Shown here piece after piece: positions 11,401 through 21,906 of a stretch of DNA of 64,000 nt (position 1 is the first letter of the stretch; every line of letters starts with the position of its first letter). The translations under genes were made by a program, and so were the position numbers. Location: positions 9,610,001-9,674,000 of the forward strand of contig NC_016457.1 of NCBI RefSeq assembly GCF_000226115.1, in the 5' to 3' direction. Source of the DNA: Thermothielavioides terrestris NRRL 8126. Its lineage: Eukaryota; Ascomycota; Sordariomycetes; Sordariales; Chaetomiaceae. The notes under the pieces were generated by a model. It had not been told where the DNA came from. It did no database searches and was given only the letters and a program-made list of their open reading frames with translations.

Positions 11401-13300
11401 ATAGCCTACTACTTTATAAAACTGAGCTTTACTAAGTATAACTATACTATCTATAATAAAGAGCTATTGGCTATTATCTTATATCTTAAAGCCTAGTCGA
11501 TAAAGCTTTAGAGCGTAGTAGCCCCCTTTATTATCCTAACCGACTATAAGAACCTTAAGTACTTTACCTAGCTATATCCAATTAGTAAACGGTAGGCCCG
11601 ATAGACGGAGATATTCTCCTTATTTAACTTCGAGCTAAAGTATTAGCTAGGATCCTAGGCCTTACGCCTTAATATACTCTCTTAGTATAAATAAGATAAG
11701 CTTAAAGATAGCTAGTATATCGCCTAGCTACTCCTTTCGATTAAGGTATACTAGACTAATATATAGGAGGAGGCTAGGTTGCCTATAGGAGAGACGCTCT
11801 TCGAGGATAAGTAGCTTATAGCTCTATAAGACAAGGGTGTTGTTAGAGACGAGTACTATATTTATCGGCTTTAGGCCGTTTACAATAGAGTTTAGAAGTT
11901 TTTAAAGGAGGCGAATATAGTGTAAACCTAGATCGTAGACTACTCCTTTAATATATAAGGCGTACTCTAGTTCTATAGTCGTCTCTAGCTCCCTATATAG
12001 GAGCCTCTAACTACTATAATTATCTAGCGGATCTATAACTTAGCTATATTAAGATATCTAAGGTATAATAAGCTATTTAAAATGCTTTAGAGAGATTATT
12101 ACTAGGACCTTATATCGTCTGATATAAAGTGGTTTATTAAGAACTATAACTAGTGCTATCAGAGTAAAATCTCCTAGTAGCTATGTCAAGGGCTTTTACA
12201 ACCTTTGCCTATCCCTAATCGCTTCTAGAAGTAGATCTCTATTGACTTTATAACCAACCTCCCTATAAAAGACGAGGGGGTACCTAGCTACTTTATAGTA
12301 ATTACCAACCGCCTTTCTAAGTATATATAGTTCAAGGCGATATATTCGATAGGAGTAGAAGAGTATACTCTCTAGTTCTATAATATATAGTAGCGCTTCT
12401 ATAGGTTCCTAACTCAAATTATAACCGACTGTAGGTCGGACTAGTTGAGTAGGTTCTAGACTACGCTATATAAGGCGATAGGGGTAGAATAGCTCTTATC
12501 GACTTTTTACTATCCCTAGACAAATAGGGGAATAAAGCGGGTTAACTAAGAGGTATAAGCTATCCTCTAGATCTTCGTCTCTTTTATATAGTACGATTAG
12601 CCTAAATACCTCCTAGCCTATTAGTTTACATTTAATAACAAGGACTTGTCTATAACTAAGATAAGCCTAAACTACCTCCTCTATAGGTTCGATATAAGCC
12701 CTATACAACTTATTATAATCTTGATAGCGCCTATAGCGACCTTAGAGGGCTATACTACTAGGTTCCTCCGCTATCTAAAGGAGGGAATAGAGTAGACCTA
12801 AGTAGCTATTACGTATATATAGTAGTAGTAGTAGGCAAATATAAACCGCTTTTACCACTTAGCTAAGAGGTTTAAGGTAGAGGACAAAGTATAGCTCTCT
12901 CTATATAATATAAAGATGAACCGCCTTAGTAAGAAACTCAACTAGCTAAATACTAAGTATAAGGTGGTCGTGGTACCTACCCCCTTGACGATGATACTTG
13001 ATATACTAAGTGGTTTATACTCAACCTTCTATATCGATTTAGTTAAGCGAGTAGCCTTTGATCTACTCCCTTTGTAGAAAGTTATAAATAAGTGGCTAGA
13101 CCCTATATAGGTTACATTGGAGGAGGGTGTTCCTTAATAAGAGTATAAGGTAGAGGCGATCTTTAAAGCTTAGAACGCTAGGGGGAGGGGAAACAACCGC
13201 GATATATACATTAAGTAGGTAGGTTACAATAAATCAATGTAGAAGCCTTTAGAGAACTTCTTAGATACTACTATACTCGACGAGTTTGAATAAGAATAGA
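8420..13300 (+). pseudogene. Gypsy gag-pol (zinc knuckle, RT, RNase H, integrase, chromodomain), broken by RIP
   Basis: Conceptual reading with TAG as Trp/Gln recovers the standard chromovirus order. A degraded zinc knuckle lies near 9490-9530. RT motifs run from about 10540 to 11100; the catalytic YxDD box at about 10879-10905 now reads as FNN, from GAC-to-AAC change. RNase H is around 11300-11560. Integrase is around 12200-12730 (ISIDFITNLP-like block). A chromodomain sits at about 13140-13294, with residues VGYNKSM and PLENFLDTT still readable. The longest intact piece, 10906-11097, encodes the RT-RNase H connection. The gene is dead: dozens of in-frame stops and altered catalytic residues. 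Confidence 0.9.
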
Positions 13301-13749
13301 GAGACGTATAATACAACGATAGGCTAACGTCGAACTAGAGGAGGAAGGGAAAATACAATATTTATATATAGACTACCCTATAAGAAACGACAATAATAAA
13401 ACGAATATAGCTCGATAATACTACTAAGTATACAGTTACCCTAATATATTTAGCTATAGCCTTATTATAAAAGAACGATAAGAAAAATATAAGTATAGAG
13501 AGGCCTCGATATACTAACTAGGTCTCTTTCCTTAGATATAGGTAGTCCTCTAGCTTTACCTTAGCGTTAATCCTATAGTATCGTAGGATACCTAAATATA
13601 AGCTAAGGGGAGGCGGGGTTAGTAGCTAATGTATTACTTACTTTAGGATCTCTAAGGTAAAGTAAAGACGGATATCAAAGTTACTATAACTACTCTAGTC
13701 GATAGGTTAGTTCGATAATAGGTCGAGGCGTAGAATAAAGCGGGAGTAG

Positions 13750-14913
13750 AGTCATAGTAGAGGACAAAGCTGTCTCTAGCCCTACTCTATAGCCTCTTCG
13801 TCTCTAAATAGTACTATATCGCTAATAGGTAGGTACTCGATACCCTCGTTAAACGACGAGAGTATCTCTATAATCAACTGTCTATTAGACCTGCTAGGGG
13901 TCTAGGGTAGGAGATTAGTATATTTCTAAGGGACGTAGACAAGGTTCTTAAAGGGAGAGGATAGATAGTATTAGGGACATAGGACAAAGGGAACTAGGGC
14001 AATATTGTACTCGGTAGGAGTTGTACTATAGCTACTTTATAGAGAGGGGCTAGACTATAGCGAGCTTAAAACGTAGTCGATAAGATAGTTGTTAATATTA
14101 ACGACTATTATAATAGCGTTGACTAGATAGTATATATTACGTTAGTAGGCTTCCTCGTTGTTTATTAAGCAATAAGTTAGATAGGTAGCTAGCTAGGTAG
14201 AGCGGTCTAGGGAGGAGGTAGGTAGATTATAGGGTACTAAAGCCCTATAGTAGCTCGGTATAGTAGAGGAGGCGACTAGGGTCTAGGGGATAGTGTAAGT
14301 CGAGGTCTACTTAGTAGTAGATAGAGAGAGTAGTACTAGCTAAATAGGGATACGATATATCTATACGTTGTTAAAAGCGGTCTAGAAAAACTGTATTAGC
14401 TTCTAGAATTTACGTTTAAGAACTATATAGTAAGCGGGCTATAAGCTTGTCTTCTTCTAGGCTAAGGTCTCAATAGCCTAGCCTATATTATACGTCTTAA
14501 GGATTTTCTTTAGACTAGACCGAAGACAAAGGTTTATTGCCTATAATATAGAGTCCTACTTATATATAGTATAGGCCCTCTAATATTCCTTATAGGATTT
14601 ACTATAATTAGGGGTATATTCGACCTTAGTATCACTAAGAAGATGAGTGATATACTATATATAGAACTCTCCTTTGTCGGAGAGCAGTTCGTTTTCTTCG
14701 TTATTAGAGTCTCCTTCGACAACGAACCTATCGATCGATAGCTTATTGTTCTTCTAGCGATTATTTCGGTTCTATAACGTTACAGTTAGTAAACAACTTA
14801 GGTCTATAGTAGAGTCGTCCTAAAAGCATTTATATTACGGTCTTTGTTATTATTGTTACTAGGATAGCGGCCTATACTATTACCTTTAAGAGCAGTAGTG
14901 GCGACTGACATTT
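13750..14913 (-). pseudogene. Antisense reading frame between Gypsy chromodomain and 3' LTR, unrecognised
   Basis: On the minus strand a Met codon at 14913 opens a segment beginning MSVATTALKG. After one frame change near 14800 a long frame follows whose stops are almost all TAG, the pattern of a RIPed ORF. Readable pieces include an acidic stretch EGDSNNEENELLSDKGEF and SNRQLIIEILSSFNEG. I recognise no family. The region lies where Gypsy elements usually have only a short spacer. It could encode an accessory protein or be a captured gene. The frame change near 14800 may be an intron or an indel. Confidence 0.4.
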
Positions 14914-15524
14914 TAACGTTCTTATATATAAATGTAGTAGGTGAGTTTTAGAACTATATTGTTGTCGAAGGGGGGGACAAAGAGACTTTTATAGGAGCTA
15001 AGGCAATAATGAGTAGTATATTCGAAGGTATAGGTAGATGTGAGGTAGGAGCGTAAAAGAAAAGAAACGTATATAAGGTGGAATAGGGAGAACGATATTA
15101 CTATATAAGAAGGGGGAAGAACAGATCGTAGAGGAGGAAGGGGAGATGTACGTTGGGTATAGGAAGAAAATACAAGAAAGTCAAGTTATATAGAAGGAGG
15201 GGTTTAAATAATAGTAGGTAGGGTTAGATCGTATATAATTAGTAAATATATTTAATATAATGTAGTTGCAATATACAAATATACAAAGCGAGGAAAGGCT
15301 AATTAGCGGCTTGCTAAGCGATATAAATAAACAACTTAAGCCTAGGCAATAGGACGGCTATAAGCGGCAAGGCCTCAATGGGCAACTACGCTGGACTACC
15401 CTAATAGCAAGGTAAGCGTTATACAATTGGATAGTAGGTACTAGCGTCTATTACAACTAGCGTTATACTAGACCTAAACTATATTCGATACAATGTTATA
15501 TATACTCTAATTCAACTATCTAAT

Positions 15525-15537
15525 AGGGCGGGGGGGG
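15525..15537 (+). promoter_or_regulatory. Gypsy polypurine tract
   Basis: AGGGCGGGGGGG directly before the 3' LTR is the expected plus-strand priming site. It is the only G-rich run in the surrounding AT-rich DNA. Confidence 0.75.
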
Positions 15538-15539
15538 TA

Positions 15540-15810
15540 TATTATAGGCTAGGCTATACCTAGGCTAGGTATATAGGGCTATACCTAGGATCCGTAGCGG
15601 CCCTAGGACGGATCTGTAGTAGCCCTAGGACGGACCTGTAGCGGGCTCGCCTTACGCCTAGAATAACGTTGGTCTAAACCTACTTTGCGAGCCTCTAAAA
15701 AACTCTATATATAGGGACCGTAGCCTGTACTTCTCCTTTTTCTTTCCTTAAGGTAGTTGAATAGAACATTGTACGCTTATCTGTAGACGCTATAAGGCTA
15801 GTACGTTATA
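15540..15810 (+). repeat. Gypsy 3' LTR
   Basis: 271 bp, the same length as the 5' LTR, with differences that are almost all C-to-T or G-to-A. A TATA element (CTATATATAG) lies at about 15706-15713 and the predicted transcript start AAGGTAG at 15750. Confidence 0.93.
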
Positions 15811-15815
15811 GGTAT

Positions 15816-17249
15816 ATACAATATATATACTAATAAAGGGGAAATATACAACTTATATATACCTCGAGCCTAGTATCATTAAGTCGATTAACCTATTCTC
15901 AACTAGCCTTTACCAACGCTTTGCCAACTACTCTACGCTTATCTAATATATCTTTAACCTCTTTAATTAAAAGGGTCAATTCGATATAGCTAACTTTAAG
16001 ATTATAGTATCCCTTAAGTAGATAGGCAAAGCAAAGCTCTAAATTATAGACTTTACAACATTGTCCCCTTCTTAGCCGCTTACCTTCGATATACTATATC
16101 GAGCTATCTATAATAAGAAGGTCTTTAAACCAAGGGAGCTATTCTACTTATTCTTACTTTGAGAAGAAACCTATATTAAGAAGCGTAAAGTCCCTATAAT
16201 CGCCCTAGATTCAAGTTCGAAAGAGGAGGAAAGCGCTAGTAATTAAGACACTAAAAGACATATAAATATACTCTCTTAAAATTATAGCTAGAGCTATAAA
16301 CGTTAAGCTTCTTCTTAAGTAACACTTAAGCCAAGGTTAAAGAAGATCAAGTTTAAGCCTATTGACTTCCTAATAATTAAGTAAGAGGTCGTTCTAGCGT
16401 AAGAAGCTTTATAACAAAAGAGGAAACTACTAATTAGCAAGCTCTTTAGCGATAAGTCCAATCTAAATACTATAGCGGCAACGCTAAAGCTAGAGGAGCG
16501 TATAGAAACCAAAGAGGAAAGTATAAATAAAACCTTTAAGTAGGCAATTAAAGGTAGAGCTAAGGAGCAAAAGCGAAGCTCGCGTTAAATATATCTTAGT
16601 TTACTATTTATAATACATTTAAAGGCAATAGTAAAGAAATAAGTTAAGATTAAGCTACATTCTTATTCTATATTCTAGTTAGCTCTAATAAGCTTTACTC
16701 TTATTAATAGAATCTTTACTTCCATTATTTTAACTTAAAATCCCTCTATCGAGGAACGCTTTCTATACGCTCGCTTTGTCCCTTAAGTCCTAGCTCTAAT
16801 CTAAATACTTAGTCCAAATCTCTTTGAAAGAGGCTAATTTAGCCTCGATGTCAATGCCCTCTATATACATCTTCTTAAAAAAGGTAGTCCAACCTCCTAT
16901 CGGCTAAGAAAGAAGGGTAAGAGCCAGTTAGCGTCTATACTCTTTGTAAAGTGCAAGCTTATCCTAAAGAAAAATATATTTACTAAAAAGGGGTATCTTA
17001 AAATTGAAATTATTAGGACCTTAGTAGTATAGTATAATTTCCTTATATAGGTTAAAGACTTTAGAAGGAAGGAAATTATTAAGCGCGACTCTATCTAGCT
17101 CTATAAGCTTTTAGAATATCTAGAGGTAGTCTTAGAGAATAGCAACGCTATATTCTATTGTAGTAGGCTCTATAAAAGAAAAGTACATCTTCAACGGAAT
17201 ACCTATATAGATATATACCTAGTTTCGTTAACGCTAGATCGTATAATTG
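15816..17249. pseudogene. RIP-degraded interior of the inverted-repeat element, possible second ORF
   Basis: The plus strand keeps long stretches broken mainly by TAG and some TAA, for example around 16180-16590 (Ser/Glu-rich then Lys-rich) and 16850-17290. I recognise no domain. If real, this gene would run convergent to the transposase downstream. Confidence 0.3.
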
Positions 17250-18540
17250 TTCTACTCCTTTATAAAGGACCCGATTTCCTATCGAATCTATAGTATATAT
17301 ATAAAGAGGAGGGCAATTCGATATAAAACTTAGTCTAGCTACTAGGCAAATTTATACTATAACTTTGTAAAAAACTTCTACTATATATTAGTATTCAATT
17401 ATATATAATTAGACCCTTTGACCTATAACTTACTATCTAAAAGCCTATATAGCCCCTATAAAGCTAAGCCTACTAGGACTTAATACATTGGTTCTTAGTA
17501 CTTTTACTAAAATTCCAATAGTCCTTGAACTCAAGGGGGCGCTCTAGGCTGAATAGAGGCAAATTAGGATCAATTGTTGTAAAATCGACTAAACTAGATT
17601 ATTGTAATCCCTATCCTAGTATATACTACTTAATCTATCTATCCCAATTCCTATATAGTTGTAGACGCTATACTCGCTCTATACTAGTAGAAAGCTAATA
17701 ATACGCTCTAGCTATTATAAGCGTCTCTTTGCTATAATCTAAGCGTATAAGCATTGGCATTACCTTACTTTTTGAAATAATAGCGAAGTACTATATAAAG
17801 ATCGACCTTTAGATTAGGGCTAAGATACCTACGTAGGCCTATATAATAAAGCGTAAATATATATCAATCCTAGCGTAGACTTTAAAACTAAACTATTAAA
17901 GCTTACAATAGGCGTCAATTAACTAAGTGTAGTTTAGCCTAGGAAAGGTAAAGCCTCCTCTATAGTTAGTAAGAAGGTTCTACCTTGCCTAGACAGATAT
18001 ATCAAACTCACGTTTAAGAAGCTCGTAGACACTGTACTATAGAAGGTAGATATTAATAGTTTATATAATATACTTCTAGGCGGCCTAGTATCTAAGCTAG
18101 GGGAAGAGGATTATAAAAGAGGGCGATAATTCGAGGAAGGCAAGAAGTTCCTATTAACGCTTAGCTAGCTTATACTTCTTTAGATTTTTTATAATACTAA
18201 ATGCCCACTGTAATAACTTGACACCTCGTTAAGAGACTTAGAAGCTATATTCTACAAAGTAGGAATATAATTCTTTGTTGCTTAGGGCATAGGCCTAAAA
18301 CTTCTTAGATAGTACAATATATAGCTTATTGGAATCCTGGGTCCAAGGCTACTTTAAAGGTACCCGCCATTTCTTGAGCCACTAGTAAAGGAGACTACGA
18401 GCAACCTTTACTCTATATTCCTTGTATAGCTCTTCGCAAATAGATTTAACTAGGACTTTAGCCTAATAGAGCTTTATAATAAAGTCCTTAAACGGCTTAA
18501 GATCAATGGTCGCTTAGAGCATCTTGAACGTTTGTATACA
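17250..18540 (-). pseudogene. Integrase-core (rve/DDE-type) transposase remnant
   Basis: Minus-strand reading, with TAG taken as Gln/Trp, gives first an HTH-like region (ICEELYKEYRVKVARSLLYQ). A catalytic core follows: the first Asp in ARIDIYLRF (about 17860), the second in IRLDYSKET (about 17745) and the Glu block NQCIKS followed by two TAG codons (about 17485). Reversing likely RIP changes yields the usual motif forms DAYSR, RSDYGKET and NQRIESWW. These three blocks are characteristic of the eukaryotic integrase-core domain family found in DNA transposons. The catalytic Glu codon itself appears mutated to Lys. The boundaries are approximate, because the C-terminal part needs a frame change near 17350. 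Confidence 0.6.
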
Positions 18541-18937
18541 AAAACAATTTATATAAAATTAGAAGTATTCGTATAAGATTAGACTTATATTCGGAAAAGT
18601 TGCTAAAGTAACTTTACAATGCTCTATATATCGTAGGTTGGCTAGAGTAGCCTCGGCGCTAGCTTTCTTTAGTATAGACTTGGTTATACAAGCTAAGACA
18701 AGGCCTAGAACGACGCCGTTGCAGCCTAAGACAACGCCATTGCGGCCTAGGGAGACGCTAATCAGGTCGATCGAGTCCAAGCTTGTTTAATCGCCTAGGC
18801 TAGCGTCATCTAAATTTTTAAGGTATTTATATAATATCTTCATCGACTCTTATCTATATTAGGTTAGTTTTAAAGGGTAGGGAAATCATTTGTATAAAAT
18901 AGAATAGATTCGAGTGTAATTGAATCCTTATTCTATA

Positions 18938-19232
18938 GACGGGATAAGATTTAATATACCTAGACTTCGTATTACAGGTTAGGATAAGACTTTTAAAACC
19001 TAGAGTTTAATTAGGGAGTTCAGATAAGATTTTATATACTTAGACTTTGAACGAGATATTAGGATGCTACTATTGAGACTTAGAGTCTAATTGGGGAGTT
19101 CAAATAAGATTTTATATACTTGGACTTTAGATAAGATGTTAGGATAATACTGTTAAGACTTCGAGTTTAACTAGGGAGTTTAGATAAGATTTTATATACT
19201 TGGACTTTAGATAAGATATTAGGATAAGAATG
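18938..19232. repeat. Tandem repeat, 80-bp unit, about 3.5 copies
   Basis: GGGAGTTCAGATAAGATTTT-type units recur with the phrase GGGAGTT ending at 19020, 19100 and 19180, an 80-bp period. A diverged partial copy precedes the first. Copies differ mainly by C/T and G/A changes. Confidence 0.8.
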
Positions 19233-19644
19233 TCTTTGCTATATTTTATATATAGTAAAATACACTATATAGTATAAAAATCTAGTAATATTACTATAAA
19301 CGAACTTCATTAATAGTATTATATACTAATCCGATCTATTTCCTAACCTATAGTATAAAATGTCTAGCTAAACCTATAGTCCCTATAACCTATACCTAAA
19401 TAGACGCTATAACCTAAATCTTACTCTTATAATAGGCGGACCCCCTCTACTACCTAAGACTTAAGCTCGTTCTATAGTATCTCTAACTAAACCTCAAGGT
19501 CTCTTATAGACGTAAGCCAATAAATACGTTCTATTAACAGAGTAGGCTTATTATTACGAATATACGCCTTCCTTCTCTCTTTAGCCTCGATCTCTAAGAA
19601 ACATTAGTAAATTAAACTAAACTTAGATTTTTTTATATAATATA

Positions 19645-19749
19645 TGTCGCGTGCTAGTGCACACGTGACTCTATCTGCCAGGCTCCCTGCGCTCAGGGGG
19701 CACATGTCAGCTCTGCCCACACATGTATATAGACCTCGGCGCTCCTCCC
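19645..19749 (+). repeat. Miniature element, 5' terminal repeat (truncated)
   Basis: Matches 20560-20664 over 105 bp and then stops. The last ~77 bp of the 3' LTR are absent here and are replaced by sequence with an antisense small ORF. Confidence 0.8.
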
Positions 19750-19789
19750 GGATGTACGCGCCGCGCCAGTCGGGCAGATTGTGGTGTGC

Positions 19790-19912
19790 TCACTTCTTGC
19801 TGGCGCCAGCGCCAGCCTTGGTGGGGGTGGCCGGGAGCGGGGGAGGCTTGTTCTTGGCCGCCTTGGCGGCGCGGGCCTTCTCGAGAGCGGCGAGGCGAGC
19901 AGAGGACGGCAT
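19790..19912 (-). CDS. Small Lys/Ala-rich ORF (40 aa) inside the miniature element
   Basis: On the minus strand, ATG at 19912 follows a leader of repeated CAACAA triplets, typical of fungal 5' untranslated regions. The ORF has strong C/G third-position bias (MPSSARLAALEKARAAKAAK at the start, TGA at the end). I know no family for it. It looks like the first coding exon or the whole of a captured host gene, running antisense to the element. Confidence 0.35.
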   Translation of the reverse strand: MPSSARLAALEKARAAKAAKNKPPPLPATPTKAGAGASKK

Positions 19913-20559
19913 GGTTGTTGTTGTTGATGTTGTTGTTGTTGCTGATGCTGCTGCTGTTGCTCGCGGTCTGCAGAGGAAGAGTTCGGGAGATGGTTTGAGG
20001 CGCACTCACCATGATTAAATACTTCCAGGAGTGCAGCCATCGACCGGCCTGCGGCACTGCGGTATTGTCTGCATGGCGCGAATGCAACAATGGGTAGCAA
20101 TGGTGGGCGTGCATTCAAGACGTTGGGCAACAAAGGCCACAATGGCACACATGCGAATGATCGCAATGCTCAATTGCGCAACCTGCACCCACAATCGAGG
20201 CGGCACGATTCAAGATACGCGCCTGAATGGAGGATGGGGATGGAACGCGCTGCGCAATTGGGAACTGCGCACAATGCGATCAATGGCGCTCGCAACAATG
20301 CCAACGACAGCGCCCCTGAATGTCAACTTTGGCGCCCCTGGGTCTGACCGCATTCAGCGCAGCACGCAATTCGCCAACGCACGCGCCACAACGCGTACAC
20401 AATGGCGCGCGGACAACTTGCACAATGGCGGCGGCTGCGCGCAATGGTGGGATCAATACCGGAGGCCACAGTTCAATGCGCCTGGCAGTGCGAGCTCCAG
20501 AGTCAGTGCCCAGCATGCGTGTTCCACAGACAGCCTCCTGAGAGTCTGTCTGGGGGGTG
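19913..20559. other. Non-coding interior of the miniature element, CAATG/GCGC-rich
   Basis: The stretch 20040-20510 is dominated by interspersed CAATGG, GCGCAA and CAACAATG words without a fixed period. It ends in an inverted repeat ACAGAC...GTCTGT (about 20524-20550) just before the G-rich tract. No convincing ORF. Confidence 0.4.
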
Positions 20560-20741
20560 TGTCGCGTGCTAGTGCACACGTGACTCTATCTGCCAGGCTC
20601 CCTGCGCTCAGGGGGCACATGTCAGCTCTGCCCACACATGTATATAGACCTCGGCGCTCCTCCCACCCAGCTTGAGAGGAGCACCTCTCTCAATACACAT
20701 GCCTCTGCATCCTGCATGGCCCCACTTCGCTGCTCTTCTCA
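20560..20741 (+). repeat. Miniature element, 3' terminal repeat
   Basis: About 182 bp from TGTCGCG to TTCTCA. It includes a TATA-like TATATAG at about 20640. Confidence 0.6.
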
Positions 20742-20746
20742 ATATA

Positions 20747-21344
20747 CCTTAATATAAAGAACAAGCATTTCTATATAAAGAGTAAATACAGTTGATATAC
20801 GCCCCCTTCCTAAGCTTAATGTCGGGCTAGATATATAAACTATATAGCCCTATACTCTTTAATGACGTACATTGCTAGTAAAATGTCTTAGGACTAGTAC
20901 AAGGGGTAAATAGCAAAAGCGCTAAGGCCTTAGCGTATAGCTAGGTATTGACTTTAATGTTAACGTACTAGATTTCCCTGTCCTTCTAGATTTCCTTAGA
21001 GACAAAGTAGTAAAAAACATCCTATAACCCTAGTTAGTAATTATAAAAGTTTATAAGTGAAAATCAATCTGTCTAACCTTCTTTCTATCTATTAGTTTAT
21101 AGACTTTGTTGAACATAGTCTTATAGAGCTTTTTCAAGACCTAAGCCGTTGTTTGAACGTCGTTGTCACAGTCTTCGAAAGTTGGTGGCGATGTAATTGT
21201 AAACGGCTGTTGAGAGGCTTTGATAAAATTGTCTAGGGTCGTATCCTAGGGGGTAGGATTCTCCTCGGTATAGGTAGAGGGCGCTATTCTAAAAGCTAAG
21301 CGATAAGCGAATAAACAAAGTAAATTTAAATTAAAGGAATTAGG
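20747..21344. other. AT-rich interior of the inverted-repeat element
   Basis: RIP-type sequence, slightly less degraded than the left side. No frame is readable and no motif was found. Confidence 0.4.
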
Positions 21345-21593
21345 CCGATTAGAATATATACTGCAATAGATAGCTTGGTTTAATCGAGCGCGATTAAATG
21401 TTGGGATATAGTTTAGGAAATAGAATAGAGAATAGTGGTGTAGTATAGCTGAAAATTCTTTATTGTATAGACCGAGGAGCGATTTTCAAAATCGGGTTGT
21501 AGTAGGGTAAGTTGGTTGCTATAGCGATTGCTCGGCTAGCAGTCAGTTGCAAACGGGTTTAGGTTAATGGACAGTGATACGTTTGGAGCGCTA
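21345..21593 (-). repeat. Right terminal inverted repeat
   Basis: Reverse complement of the left repeat at 6250-6494, ending in GCGCTA next to TA. Copia copy 1 is inserted only 20 bp beyond it. Confidence 0.75.
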
Positions 21594-21613
21594 TACGCTC
21601 GGGATATATCAGC

Positions 21614-21811
21614 TGTTACGTCAGGGGTAAAGGGCTCAGAGCTTGGCACAGCGCACTAGCTATAGTTCCCTACTCCTGGATATATATATACTACGCTCTG
21701 TTCAGTCTTTAGCTCTCCTTTATACTAAAACAACGTACTCTCTTTGCATTCCAATGCTCTACTACGATCCTACCGTTGCATCTACACCTCGTAGCTCGCT
21801 ATAGTATGTCA
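21614..21811 (+). repeat. Copia A copy 1, 5' LTR
   Basis: 198 bp, starts TGTTACGTCAGGGG (RIP-changed from TGTCACG) and ends GTATGTCA. A TATA element TATATATATA is present at about 21682. Confidence 0.93.
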
Positions 21812-21906
21812 GTTATAAGCCTAGACGCTCTATAATTATATATAGCTAGTAACCTATAGTAAGCTCTCTCTCTCTCTCCTTTTCTTATATTCTACACCTT
21901 AATATA

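Larger units (their letters stand above)
8129..15810 (+). mobile_element. Complete Ty3/Gypsy chromovirus LTR retrotransposon, RIP-inactivated
   Basis: The element is 7,682 bp, flanked by a 5-bp target duplication GGTAT at 8124-8128 and 15811-15815. Two 271-bp LTRs start TGTTACAG (RIP-changed to TATTATAG in the 3' copy) and end TTATA (from TTACA). Inside, in order, are a gag-like region with a zinc knuckle near 9.5 kb, reverse transcriptase, RNase H, integrase and a chromodomain ending near 13.3 kb. A further 2.2 kb with antisense coding character follows. All plus-strand frames are broken, mostly by TAG. Confidence 0.93.
19645..20741. mobile_element. GC-rich miniature LTR element (TRIM/LARD-like) carrying a gene fragment
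   Basis: A 105-bp sequence beginning TGTCGCGTGCTAGTGCACAC at 19645 is repeated without visible difference at 20560. The second copy is preceded by a G-rich tract (TGGGGGGTG) like a polypurine tract. Taking the 3' LTR to end at TTCTCA (20741), the element is flanked by ATATA on both sides (19640-19644 and 20742-20746). It has no pol. It is GC-rich and shows no RIP, unlike the AT-rich DNA around it, so it probably inserted after RIP or escaped it because of its small size. Confidence 0.6.
6250..21593. mobile_element. RIP-degraded DNA transposon with long terminal inverted repeats and integrase-core transposase, carrying nested insertions
   Basis: The block is bounded by inverted repeats of about 245 bp, both ending in CAGCGCTCCAAACG (RIP-changed to TAGCGC on the right), with TA directly outside each end. 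A transposase remnant lies on the minus strand near 17.3-18.5 kb. A complete Gypsy element (8129-15810) and a miniature LTR element (19645-20741) are inserted in it, so the element without them is roughly 6.5 kb. The whole block except the miniature element is strongly TpA-rich. The TA duplication is weak evidence in such AT-rich DNA. Confidence 0.6.

Noticed and set aside
20031..20675. Plus-strand ORF of 214 codons in the miniature element
   Set aside because: It follows from the low-TpA composition and runs into the 3' terminal repeat; no motif or splice signals.
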